In this document: positions 1 to 11,496 of the stretch, piece after piece | Numbering within the stretch: the first letter of the stretch is position 1 | Layout of the letters: every line of letters begins with the position of its first letter | Source: Verpa conica | Lineage: Eukaryota > Ascomycota > Pezizomycetes > Pezizales > Morchellaceae | Length of the DNA: 64,000 nt | Reading direction: 5' to 3' | Assembly (NCBI GenBank): GCA_033030425.1 | Contig: JAUFSD010000016.1 | Span: 868,001 to 932,000 of the forward strand | Program-made: the position numbers and the translations under genes | The notes under the pieces: model-generated | The model's input: only the letters and a program-made list of their open reading frames with translations | Databases searched by the model: none | Told to the model about the DNA's origin: nothing

Positions 1-598
1 ATGGTGTTTTAGAGAGTAAGTTTGAGGATGGTGTTTACGCTAGTGATCACAGAGCAGTTCTAGGAGACGCACTACTTCATTCATGGTGATGAATTTCCTT
101 TATATGGATTTGGAAAAATTTGGCGTTTCTTGGTTTAGCGGTTGTATTTTTGTTTGGAGGCGTTTATCTCTTAAGGAAATAAAGATAGCTATGAGTAACG
201 AAAGCTACATATATTTTTTGTTTATAGTCTCGCTAACTGTCTGTCGTATTCGTGATTCTACCCTAAAATATCTGAACTGCCTATCATACTACGGCATTGC
301 CACTGTAAAACGCTTTTCTAGTACATTTTTATCCTCTAAGGTTTAATTGGTATCGCTAAACACAACTTAAACCACCTATTTAACAAATAAAAAAAATCAA
401 GTAATTAGCATAGTGCCAGTTTCCTACTACATATATAGTGTAAGAAATGTTATCTCCTAGGTTGGGAAGTAGGACTCCAGTAGTGAGGTGACCATGGAAA
501 GAGTAACGCAAAATCTTTTTGCGTATATATATATAGCCACTTCTATATTTAGATTTGACAATCTCCAACTAAAGATTTACTAGATAAACCTATTGTAG
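1..598. other. Gene-free AT-rich stretch
   Basis: No open reading frame here has recognisable motifs or plausible splice structure. The short frames present are typical of random AT-rich sequence. I see no repeat structure until the MITE fragment at about 600. Confidence 0.5.
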
Positions 599-626
599 AG
601 GGACAAAAATAACCGCGGATTCACAA
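599..626 (+). repeat. Solo terminal repeat of the GGGACAAAAATAACC MITE family
   Basis: The sequence GGACAAAAATAACCGCGG followed by ATTCACA matches the left terminus of the complete MITE at 13581-13870. No partner arm was found within 1 kb, so this is probably a truncated copy. A second, unrelated MITE begins only about 55 bp downstream. Confidence 0.5.
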
Positions 627-679
627 CACAACTAACGTCTAGAGGAAGAGACCAAATAAGTACTAACCCACAACTACTA

Positions 680-898
680 CTCAGGCGTTTATTAAATACT
701 TGGAGCAAGATTCATCATGACGCAGCCCTAAGACAACCAAGACAACCGTAAAGACATTGTATTCTCTTGTTAGACTATATAGCGACTATATTATTGTTTA
801 GTTTATAGTTGTATTTGTTCTAGTAGTTAATGTAGTACCGCCATTTAGGGGTCGGCCGTGACCGCGATCTCACTCCGAGTATTTAATAAACGCCTGAG
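680..898. repeat. MITE with 26-bp terminal inverted repeats
   Basis: The left end (CTCAGGCGTTTATTAAATAC) recurs as its reverse complement at 873-898, with one mismatch over 26 bp and weaker similarity for about 8 more. The element is 219 bp and non-coding. I could not assign a target-site duplication with confidence. Confidence 0.65.
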
Positions 899-1408
899 AA
901 AAATACCTTCGAAGCCTTGCAGTGGCATATAGACTAGGTCTCGGTAGAATCAAAAGGTTGAATAGCTATTACTCTTATATTATTAACCTTCTACTACACA
1001 ATTTTCCTTCCCCGTTACAACGAGAAGAGGTGACTGGTTTTGTTTTCCAGCTAGTGTATATGTTCCGTTCATTAATGTATTTCTGGCCTGACTAGTGAAT
1101 AAAAATCAATCACAGCCTTCAAGCACCAGAAATGGAAAGACTTATACTAGGCGAAAGATAAAGTCTGTTTGCCCCGGTACTAAGCAACGCCACCCTCCTT
1201 TATAAGTGGAGATCGTTACAGCGGGCATTGAAACTAAGGTTTCATAAGACAGCTGTGGTAGGATTTACTTATGTAAATTGGGGATAGCGGGGCTTGTTGC
1301 TGGTATTTCTTTTGGGCGTAGAATCTGCTACCTATATACACCCAACCGAGTAGAGTTTATTTTTCGGCGGGTATATATCTTAAACAATGGGATTCCCTAA
1401 AGTATAAA
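899..1408. other. Gene-free stretch
   Basis: I see no supported gene, RNA or repeat here. It is spacer between the 219-bp MITE and the GC-rich inverted-repeat element that begins near 1409. Confidence 0.4.
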
Positions 1409-2361
1409 TATATATGTTCTGGCCCGTTCGGGGGACGCTGCCTATCGGGGGGACGTCCCCTCGACGGGCCGGCCTGTTGGAGGGATATCCCCCCAATGGG
1501 CTACCTGTTGGGGGGATATCCCTCCAATGGGTAGCTATAAATCAGTTTTATAGGGCATCCCCTCAATGGGCTACCAATTGGAGGGACACACTGCGTACCC
1601 TGAACGAGTAGACAGCTATTTTACCCTAGTAAATGACCATTTTACCCTATTTTACCCAAGTACATCGCTTATAAAGCACCCATATTTATCAGATAGCATA
1701 TAACTATTATTTGCTACCAAAAAGCGCCCACAATATAAAAATCCCTAGAGACAACAATGCATGGTATAAAATCACAAAAAATCCTAAAAGAATCTCAGAA
1801 TAGGCTGATATTTTTCTGACTACTAACTTAATTTATTTAGGATTGCCTGTATTAATTGAGACATGATTTGTCACCTACCCATATGGGGGACACTGGTATC
1901 CCTCCAACAGGTAACCCATTCAGGGGATGCCTACCCGTCCGCTCCCAGGCTGGCCCGTTCAGGGGACGTCCCCCCAATAGGCAGGTCCCTCTATATGGGC
2001 CAGCCTACGTCCACTGTATGGGCAACAACATACAAAAAACCCTGGCTAGAAAAAAAACACTCAGAAAAAAGCCTCCAACCCCCTACAAATACAATAAATC
2101 ATAGTATAAAAATTAAGGAAATCTCAAAATATAACTCAAGATAGATTTATATTTTTTAGCTATCATTCTTATTCTTTTGAGTATACCTGTATTAATGAAG
2201 CTATACTTTGTTGGCTTGTCCATGGGTGGCCCTCCAACGAGTAGGGCGCCTACCAGATTGCCCGTTGAGAGTGTACTTATGATAAATCCACCCACCCATT
2301 CATTGCCCGTTGAGAGGATGTCCCCCCGATGGCACGCCCCTAACGGGCTAGAACATATTTA
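1409..2361. repeat. Inverted-repeat element with internally duplicated module
   Basis: Both ends read inward as ATATATGTTCTRGCCCGTT followed by GGGGGGAC-type GC-rich blocks, the right end as reverse complement. Inside, blocks of the form CCCAATGGGC/GGGGGGATATCCC recur many times. An AT-rich module (a 'gtattaat...' tract after a 'catagtataaaa'-type tract) occurs twice, at about 1740-1900 and 2072-2215. A shorter relative lies at about 48876-49250. Short frames across it look like products of the repeats, not genes. Confidence 0.55.
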
Positions 2362-2574
2362 TATAAGAAAATACATATATAAGAGTAATATCTAGTTGCT
2401 AATTTAATTCTCAAACGTCTTCTAAACAGAACTCATAGCTACAAGGCTCGATGTATTTATGGCTTATTCATTTATTCATTCATTTAAAAACCTCAAGGAT
2501 CACAGACGATCACTCGTTCATCGAAAGCCCTACTATAAAGGACTACTAAGACTTTTATTGGAGAGGGTAATATA

Positions 2575-2944
2575 TCCCATAATCCAGTGAAAAATGCTGC
2601 CCCCCCGAAGTGGCGGTGGCTCAACATATAGTAGAGGCACGCCTGGGGGTATGACGAACCCGGGGGTGACGAATCCCACCAAAAATCAACAAAATATTAA
2701 TAAATAATGACAAGCTCAGGCACCAAATTTTTATGGTAGTCAAGGCAGCCCTTTAAATTATTAAAATAACCTAAAGGTTCAATTTTATTGAAGTTTATTT
2801 TCTACTTTCTGTAGAATTCGTCGTACCCCCGGTTTCGTCATATCCCCGGGAGAGCCTCTAGCCTATGAAAAATAGTAGAAGCCTGAGTCTAGCCACAGAA
2901 TTTTCGCCCCCACGGAAAAGGGGCAGCTTCACCGGGTTATGGGA
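2575..2944. repeat. Outer MITE of a nested pair, TA target duplication
   Basis: The left end TCCCATAATCCAGTGAA is matched by the reverse complement of the right end (TCCCATAACCCGGTGAA), followed on both sides by a GCTGCCCC block. The dinucleotide TA flanks both ends (2573-2574 and 2945-2946), as expected for a Tc1/mariner-related MITE. A second MITE is inserted inside it. Confidence 0.6.
2634..2858. repeat. Inner MITE nested in the outer one, TA target duplication
   Basis: Imperfect terminal inverted repeats of about 42 bp start GAGGCNCNCCYGGGG and carry two copies of a GGTATGACGAA/CCGGGGG motif. TA flanks both ends (2632-2633 and 2859-2860). The element is 225 bp with no coding capacity. 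Confidence 0.65.
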
Positions 2945-3446
2945 TAAGGTAGTTCGTTTACTTATCGTCTATACCAGAGAACTTTAATCAACTCTTGGGG
3001 AACTAGTATCCAACTCCTAAAATCATACATAAACGAAGCTTATAGGTAAAACAAGAGAATAACAAAGTTATAATTCACATATTGACAGTAAAAAGAAGTA
3101 ATACTAATACTGATACTCATTCAGCAGTAGTGGTACTCTACTCTGTTTTTAGAACCCCCCCTTTTAAAGAGAAGAAAATGAAAGTAAAGTCGAGAAAATA
3201 AGTAGGGAACTAAAACGCCTAATCACCATAGTAAGAGCAAATAAGAAAATAAATACCTAGTCCCCAAACCTAAATCAAGAATATGAACTAATTTCACCTC
3301 CCACAGTAACCGTTATCGCATAAGTATCCGCAAACTTTTGGGATCCAAACAGGGAAAAAATATACCCTACAAGAAGCTAGGCCATTTCGTATGAAAAATG
3401 AAAAAATGAAATGAAAAATGAAAGTAGTAAATAAAAGTTGATCATA
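2945..3446. other. Intergenic region downstream of MED15
   Basis: This is the 3' flank of the minus-strand MED15 gene. It holds AT-rich sequence and a short direct repeat of 'atgaaaaatgaaa' near 3390-3425. I see no gene. Confidence 0.4.
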
Positions 3447-6400
3447 TTATACCCTCAGCTCAAATCCATGTGCCATAGCCCAGTCTTTGTTTCCTAATCC
3501 AACACTGTCAAATGAAGACATTGGATCATTATCCCACTCCATCTCCTGCAACATGTCATCTGCCACGCTATCCTTGTAGCCAAAAGGATTCCAATCCTCA
3601 AAACTTCCATTGACATTATCAGGTCCATCAACCCCTTCCAATTCAGATGGGCCGGGTGTGTAAGCAGGCGTAATAATTGCAGGGTTCAAAGTCGATAATC
3701 CCGAAACATGTTCCCGAAGGCCGTCAAAACACTGTCTCAACACATCTGGAGACATTGATGAATTTTCCCACGCACTACTACTTGGTGGAGTAGGTAGTTG
3801 TTCGTTTATATGCTCCTCTTTTGATTGAGATTTGATACTTGGAGTAGGCTTTCCACCGGGAGTCTTTGCACTCGATAGCTGGGGTGTTTTGAACGCGGCC
3901 GGTGACCTCCCGGGCGCAGGGGTAAGCCCAGTACCTCTATTAATTGGCGTTGTGCTAAGGAGTGGTGTAGACACGGACTTGATCTGTGGTGTTGTTCCAC
4001 TCTTCGACGGTATTTCCTCCTTTATCATTTCTTCACCTCTCCCCTTCGGTTTACCGTCGCTATCCAGGCTTAACGCATCCCGCGCGGAGCTTAGTAGGTA
4101 ATCCAATGGGTTTTCTATCTTTCTTTTATTTCTTCTTTCCTCCTCTAGTAGCTTCTGTCTTTCTCTTTCATGCCATTTCTGGTGTTCGTCTAGCTCATCC
4201 TTCGTTTCGAACCCCTTTAAACCACTATCGCAGTTCGGTTGGTGACATTTATGGAGTGGCTTTGGAGCTTCCTTTACTTTAGGTGTTTCCGGCTCTGCCT
4301 CCCTTGGTCTTTTCTTTCTAGCAGGAAGCTTTAAATCCTCAGGACCGAATTTTCCGGGAATGACAGTGGGTGGGCTTCCATCCGGGGACATTGATCCTAA
4401 TGGGTGAACCTGCCCAGCGAGTTGTGCTTTATGTGATTGAATAGACCGTGATCTTTCTAGAGCCAGTTTCTGAGTATGTTCCTCAAGGTTGCTGATGCTA
4501 AGGATGTTTGCCGAAGGCTGGGGGTGTGGAATCTGAAGCTGCTGCGGCCGGGACTGGGGTTGTGGTTGTGTCTGGGGTTGAGCTGGCTGCTGTTGCTGTT
4601 GCTGCTGCTGAGTAGGAGGAGCTACTCGCGGCCCAGTAGCCCAAGGAGCATTAGGGATCGCAAATTGCTGCGCCCGCATCTGGACATCTTTTGCTTTCTT
4701 GTCATCCCTGTTATGCAAGTTGGACATACTCTGCTTAACAAAAGCGAAATATTTGGTCAAAGACCCTTTACATTCTGTTAGTTCCTTTACATTTAGTGTA
4801 AACACCTCTTTGGGTTCTCCGTTAGCTTGATATTGTGATGCAAGCAAATTTTTCTATGAAGTAGAATTAGTATACAGAAAATGCAGTGTGATCTGTGGAT
4901 AATACCGTTCGGATTAACTCCCTCGTGGCCTTATGAGCTCCACCTAGCAAAACAAACATTGGCAACAATTGATCTGTTCGCCGAATCATGTTTTTCGTAT
5001 TCCCATCAGATAATTGCAGGTGTAGATACTCTTTCTCCTTTTGCTGTAGCTGGAGTGGTTGTCGATTCTCGTGACTGCTCCTTTCCTCGTCTAGCATCTT
5101 TACCAGACCTGAAATCATTTGTTTTTGTTCCTGGGCATGCTGCATAGACTGCGCTGTCTCTATCTGTTGGCTAGGAGCACCAGCTTGTTGTTTTACTACA
5201 GGAGATTGTTGCATGGGAGGGGGTTGTAGTGAAGGGTTTGGCTTCTGTCCCAATGTTACCTGATTTGCAAACTGGGACTGCTGCTGAGGAAGCTGCTGAG
5301 CCATTGGGCGCGCGATGGGGAGCTGCTGGTTACCCTGTTGAGGCGCCGGTCGTTGATCAAGGAGCACAACCTCTTCACTTGGGTCTCTCTCTCTCTTCAA
5401 TTTTTTAGGGGCTGACGGCGAGTCAGACCCAGGTGCCTGTAAAGGTCGAGCAACAACAGACGACTTTGGTGGTTGTGCAGTAGGCGCTTGGGGGGCTGAA
5501 CTCGGTTGCTGTTGGGTTCTTTGGGCAGCAGCAGCACGACTACGCTCTTGATTTTGCCTGAGGGTATAGATTTGTTGTGTGAGTTGCTGATTCTGTTGTG
5601 GCGTTAGCTTTCCTTGTTGCGCCATTATCTGTAACTTTTGGAGTTGTTGTGGGTTAAGTGACGCTAGATTTGGAATAGACAGTTGGTTTGGTGGATGTGG
5701 GGCAGCAGGCTTCTGGATGACGGCCGGGACAGCAACAACCGTTTGAGGTGGTTGTGAAGGTTGTGAAATTGGAATTTGATGTTGCTGCTGAAGTTGCTGT
5801 CGTAGTTGTTGTTGAGCCTGCTGTTGAGCCTGCTGCTGAGCCTGCTGCTGGGCTTGCTGCTGGGCTTGCTGCTGAGCCTGCTGCTGCTGCTGCGCATGTT
5901 GCTGCTGAAGCTGCTGAAGCTGCTGAGCTTGCTGCTGAGCTTGCTGCTGCTGGAGTTGCTGTACTTGCTGTTGTGACTGCGGTTGCTGTTGCGGTTGCTG
6001 TACTCCGGCGGCACTTTGGGTCTGCCTTCTAATTAACTCGGCTCTAGCAAGTAATTGATAATGTTGTGCCTGTCTAGTCCGTAAAGCGTCAAGATAATGT
6101 GGAGGAGCATTATTTGTTGACAGATACGCTTTAACCTGGCCCCAAGTTTTATACTGTGGAGGAATTTGATTGCTTAGCTGGCCCAAAATTTGTCTCGGTA
6201 CTAGTTTGGTATCCATTATGGCTACCTGTTCATCACTGAGGACCATATTCGGATTAATCTGTGGTAATTGTTGACCGAGAGGTTTAGTCTGTTGGGTTGC
6301 TTGCGCTGTAGGAGTAGCGCTAGTTGGCTGTGCTGGTGCTTGCTGCGTAGGATTCTGAGCCATTTGCTTTTGTATCTGTGGTTGAGATCCTGGTAGTTGC

Positions 6401-8306
6401 TGGGTGGACTGAGGTCTTTGCATACTACTAATAGCCTGCTGAAGGATAGGTTGTTGGGTGTGTGTGTTGTCTTTCTGGTTTAAGTGCTCCTGGTACCTTG
6501 TTTTGAGACGGGCAAGATCAGGATTTTGCCCTTCTGGTCCGAATTGCCCAGGAACCTGACCGACCATCTGGGGGCGCTGTTGATTCATAGGAGGCTGTTG
6601 CATAGGAAACTGTTGTGGGTGACCAGGTTGTTGAGTGGGATTGGGGCGCTGAAGGTTTTGTGCGTTTCCTTGATTCGGAGATGTACTTGGCGGGGCCTTC
6701 ATTGTTTGATTTATATTCTGAAGGGACTGTCCCGGTGGTAGCTGGAATTGGGCGGCCTGCTATAACAAGTATCAGCATCTTGAAATAATCCCATGAGAAA
6801 CAATAAAGATATACCTGCAAACGAGCATTTTGGGCCAAGGCAGCATTTCGTCGTAATTGTTCCGCCTGTGCTTGTGGACTAGGGTTTCTCATACCCACCG
6901 CCATGGAACTCGGAGGAAACTGGGGGATGTTTTGTGAGACTGGGACAACCTCGGCACCTGTGGTTGCTCTCTGCTTCGCGTCGGCCTGTTGAGCCTGGTA
7001 TTTCTCCGCACTGGTCAGGATAGACGAAGATCCCATTCCTGGAGGCCCTCCGGGAATGCTATTGGAGGCCATTTGTCGAGTCACTTGTTGCCCTTGAGCG
7101 ATTTGCTGCCGGTCCTGTACCATCTTCTGTCTATAGAGCATCAAAGCCTGTTGCCGTAGAAATGCTTGGGCTGGTGGCATATTCCACTTCACAGATAGAT
7201 CTCGCACATCCTGGGTCGGATTCTGGTTCATATTAGACAGCATTACTGGGCCAACTTTCTGGGCTATCGAATTCATCAAATTAACAATTATGCGGTTTTG
7301 GTCTTGTTGTTGTTGGGGAGTGAGTGCCATTGGTTGTTGTTGTATACTAGGGATCAGCCCTTGCTGCTGCTGCTGGTGCTGTTGATGTTGCTGCTGCTGC
7401 TGCTGCTGCTGCTGGTGTTGCTGCTGTTGTTGCTGCTGCTGCTGCTGCTGTTGTTGTTGCTGAAGCTGCTGCTGCTGTATTTGTACTTGCTGCTGCTGAT
7501 GCTGCTGCTGTGCTTGGTGCTGCCGCTGCTGCTGCTGCAATAGTTGCTGCTGCTGTTGGAGAGAAATTTGTTGGTCAAGAGGCTGCTGCATTGCGTGTTG
7601 AGGAAACGGCATCCCTGGTTGGTTATTTCTCATTTTTATTTCCTCGGCAGCCATTTGCCTTCTCCTCGATTCTCGGATCTGTAGGAGTTTTGCTCGACAC
7701 TGTATCCGATAATCTGCCTATAAACCACAGGTTCAGTTAGTATAATACGCCTGTTAAGGTGCAGCAAGTTCAAAGGCGAAGTGATTTCTATAGCATGACA
7801 GAAAGAGCTGGGTGTTGCTATTTGGGGCGTATGATGGCAGGAAAAAGTCAAATAAGACCGTACCTTATCCCGCGCTTTATCGTATGTATTTCGTTCGAAG
7901 GTTGTGGCTATTTGGATGGCGTGTGTCTGTTCAACATCGGTTCGCACGAGTCTTAATGATGAAGCACTGTTTATGTCATAGCTGCTTAGCCCTAACTCTT
8001 TGAACAGGGAAAATAGACGACTAGTGAGAAATAGATAACTATAAAGGGACACGCCAAGGGACTAAAGGAAACCAGCGCGTCTCGATGAACTGGCCGAAGA
8101 AAAAAAAGAGGGTAAGATCTTTACATCTGAATAATAGTGCTGGCTCGCTCCGTAGGTGTCATCTCCTGTTGCCAGCCTTGCGGGTTCCAGTTCTGCTTCA
8201 AGTCATGAAGCACAATCTGAAATAATCGTTGGTTTTCCTGGCCGCCAGGCACCCCAACATTAGGACCTCCCATTCCCCCACCGAATCCAGCTGCTGGACC
8301 GTTCAT
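3447..8306 (-). CDS. MED15: Mediator complex subunit 15 (Gal11-like)
   Basis: Tail subunit of the RNA polymerase II Mediator; its N-terminal KIX domain binds activator domains. Five exons join in phase: 8306-8125, 7966-7864, 7717-6815, 6759-4906 and 4853-3447, giving about 1482 residues. The first three exons rebuild a KIX helix bundle (motifs QNWNPQGWQQEMTPTERAS, SSLRLVRTDVEQ and IQCRAKLLQIRESRRRQ). Very long glutamine-rich tracts follow, coded by CAG-type repeats at about 7340-7560 and 5780-5990. The conserved C-terminal part contains LLPMFVLLGGAHKATRELIRT, a C2H2-like pattern (CHQPNC...HQKWH) and an acidic end. Frames on the other strand over the Q-tracts are shadows. The fungal MED15 assignment is confident; intron edges are inferred from GT-AG and phase. 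Confidence 0.9.
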
Positions 8307-9953
8307 CTCCGCGTATTGACCGGCTCAGCTCTTAATGTCGAATGTTTGTACACGCTCTTTTGTGATAATTCTGATTCCTCGTCGCGTACACTCTTAGTTT
8401 CTTTCCCTATAGGGAAAACTTTTGTCGAGCAAGAGAGTTTTATATATAGTCCCGATTGTGTGTAGGTTGATACTGTTGTTACAAATGCAGTGGCCAGTTA
8501 GGTCAGCCCCCGAACAACCGTCTTTCTCGATCGAAGGCGGCAAGTTTGATGGACGCAAACGAACATGCCAGACCCAAAGCCGACCTGTGGTTTTCTTCCT
8601 CTTCTTCTTCCTCTTCTTGGCCCGTACAGCTATACGGGGATAAACACTGAGGAAAGACGTTGGGTACCGTGTGGAGTTAGAACTCTGAGAGTGGTTGATG
8701 GCAGGGGGTAATGGGGAAGCTGCAGTGGGAAACACCGTGGGTTATATGTAGTGGGCTTTTGTTTCGCTGGGTTGGAGGATCGGATCGGAGACTAGGGTTA
8801 AAGAGGGGCGGGGGTGCGACAGGTCACAGGTGATCGCTATGCAAGAACTCTATGGAGGCAGGAGTACAAGAGGATCCTACTGCCGTTGCAAAGTCAGGAC
8901 CAAGCCGGCGGATGGAGAGACAGCAACAGCAACACCAGACACTAGCAATGGAATAATTCAGTAGCAAGTACGGGAATAACAATAACGGGAACTCTCGAGG
9001 GAGGAGAGCGATATAGAGTGCAAGGGAGAGAGAGCAAGGTAAGAAGGGGAGACAGAACGGTTAAAGGAGCAACGGGGAAGGGAAGAAGAGCAACGAAGGC
9101 CAGAGCCTGATCTTGCCCAACACGCCTAGTTTCAATAATTATTTTGTATGGATGGTTGGGAATGTGGAGGGGAGCGCAACCCTGGCTGGGGCTATTTCGG
9201 TTTCGTCGGGGGGCACCAGATGATTGGATGTGATTGTCTGTGCTCTATGTTCGGTAAGTGACCCAAATAACGTCCCCTAGTGACATCCTGGTCCGCTGCC
9301 AAACCTGCTGCATCCACTCGAAATACTCGTTAGCGCCACCAGCGTAAGGCGCACTCGCACTCGCTCACCAAAGCAGGTGTGCGGATGTGGGAGGACATCC
9401 ACGTACCTACAGGATGTGCTGCACCAGTGAGTACAATATTCGAGAGCACCGTCTTTGCTCCTTCAGCTATACCAGCGAGTAAGTATTCGTCTGCTCTGTT
9501 TCTGCAGCACTTTCAGGTCTCCTGAGCCTCCACGTTCCCCTTGAAGTATTGAGAACGACACGCAAAAAGCAAAATGTTGCTCCGGTGCAACTTCGCACTC
9601 GGTCGACGATACATGTAGAGTATGTAGATTCCCAATCAAGACAGTAGATCTCGTTTACACCACGCGCATCGCGCACACTCCTTTTTTTTTTTTTTTTTTT
9701 TAGTCTAAACAGTCGCCCCCCTTCCGATGCGTCGTCTGTTTAATCAAGCCCCCATGTTTGTACTTTCAGGATTCATTGCTCATTGAAATAGCAAGAATAC
9801 CTATAACTTCTACCATAACCACCATATAAACTTTATTTCCAAGTTCTTCATGCGACCAGGAGGGTTCTGTCTCGCACTTTTCTATAAAGCACCTCATCCC
9901 ACGCCTCGCTCACTCATACCCCAAGGCTGCAAGAGCTGGTCGTGAATCACGGC
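8307..9953. other. Upstream region of MED15, no supported gene
   Basis: It probably holds the MED15 promoter and 5' UTR, with purine-rich tracts at about 8980-9090. A 20-nt T run at about 9682 could mark another poly(A) retroposition, but I could not find its flanking duplication. Frames of 60-113 codons here lack recognisable motifs. Confidence 0.4.
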
Positions 9954-9966
9954 TATGAGTCCTTGG

Positions 9967-10047
9967 TTTTTTTTTTTTTTTTTTTAAGTCAAATCATTAT
10001 TGATTTCTGGGTACAAAATGTGGCATGCAGTTATAAACTATGGCCTG
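9967..10047 (-). mobile_element. Short poly(A) retroposon (SINE-like), copy 1
   Basis: Read on the minus strand, this is a short body beginning GGCCATAGTTTATAACTGC and ending in a run of about 20 A. It is flanked by a perfect 13-bp direct repeat TATGAGTCCTTGG at 9954-9966 and 10048-10060, the hallmark of target-primed retroposition. A second copy with its own duplication is at 54615-54689. The shared 5' end argues against random 5' truncation. Confidence 0.7.
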
Positions 10048-10060
10048 TATGAGTCCTTGG

Positions 10061-11496
10061 TTACTTGCCCCCAAGTTATCATGTATTGCTACTCTTCGGC
10101 TACTTGAAACCATATCCAATCCTCATCTTACTTACCGTCATTAGGCACGTAGATATCATGAGGAAGGGTGGACTTGACATTTCCGGCCTAAAAGAGGGTC
10201 GGGAGTACACACATACCCGGCAAGGCATCCTCATGGCGGCTGCGGTGAAAGACTCGTCGCGATAACCCTAACCCGAAGGCTTGGCAGACGATCATGCATG
10301 CGCAGGTTCTTGCTGGGTGCTCACTCAGGCCTAGTTCTCTCAACAATAGGAACCTCATAGGAGCAACAGGATGAAGGCCTTTTTGCGAGCGCGCTGGTCT
10401 CTGTCACGCGACCTTAGAGTAAGTGGTTGCTTCATATACCTACTTATATGAAAAGCACGTGCTTACCACCTACTCGCCGCGATCATCATTTACCTTTAGA
10501 GATGTTTCTACCAGCCTATATATTTACCACTTAAACTCATTTAGGAGTTTACCAAACTCCTCATAGATTGATGGAAGATAATAATATTCACAGCGTACAA
10601 CAAGGGGCAGAGATATGTTTTTGTCTCTAGTTGCTCTAGAGGGTAATAAATAAAGTCATAGCGACCTTTATCGGGACTATATAAAAGAGGCGTATCACAA
10701 TGCCATTATACCAGCAGTGCGGTTACTTAATAACGAGATGTGACTTTTAATATTCTGTTATAGTTTATTGGTGGATATTAATTGTAGCTATTATCGCATA
10801 AAGTAATTTTGTATTTTGTTTATCCAGCTTTTCTCTCGGCAGTCAAATATATTTACACAGAGATTCCACTTACATTTGATTGGTATAGGGTTGGTAAGGC
10901 CCCAAGACTTATAAATGGGTTTCAATAAATATATTTAGTTCCCTAAGTTTAACTATTCCCTGCCAGAAATTATCTACGGTGTAAGGTGACAGGAGAACTA
11001 GGTTTGGTGGTTAAGGGCGTCAGTTTCTGATCCTGATGAGCACTGTTTGACCCGATAGATATCTCTTATATATGTATCCTCTGAATATAAAAATGGACTA
11101 TTGTGAAGCTTGATTGCATACTATATATAACTTAATCTCATTTTTTAGAATTTATTCAAAATAGTCGAGCAACAGTATATATACTTGAGGATTACTAAGT
11201 AAATGAACTACCTATTTTCTAAAACCAAGTATATACGAGTTGTTTATATATAGGAGGAATCTAGAAGCCTCAAAGCTTTGGGTACGTACAGCTCTACTGT
11301 GTGGAAACATTTATTTGTGAGTTAGATGGGTTATGTAAAATTCCTATTTTTCTTCCTTTTCAGCGGAAGATAGAAATAACCCATAGGCATGTATTTTAAA
11401 GGTGGATTAAACTATATATGGTGGGTATTTTATATTATATGGGATGGTTTCATACTTAATAAATACATGTAGGATTGGCTTAGAAGTAAGAATGTA
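10061..11496. other. Gene-free AT-rich stretch before Tc1-like element
   Basis: I see no supported coding sequence, RNA gene or inverted repeat here. A 66-codon frame at 10065-10265 has no family features. Confidence 0.4.

Noticed and set aside
5664..6032. Serine-rich and alanine/valine-rich frames inside MED15
   Set aside because: Same repeat-shadow effect; the minus-strand Q-rich frame joins the KIX domain exons and is the real gene.
7298..7578. Poly-leucine and poly-serine frames over the CTG/CAG tract
   Set aside because: They are shadows of the glutamine repeats of MED15 in other frames.
7636..8052. 138-codon minus-strand frame upstream of MED15 exon 3
   Set aside because: It is not a separate gene; its middle part is MED15 exon 2 and the rest is intron read through.
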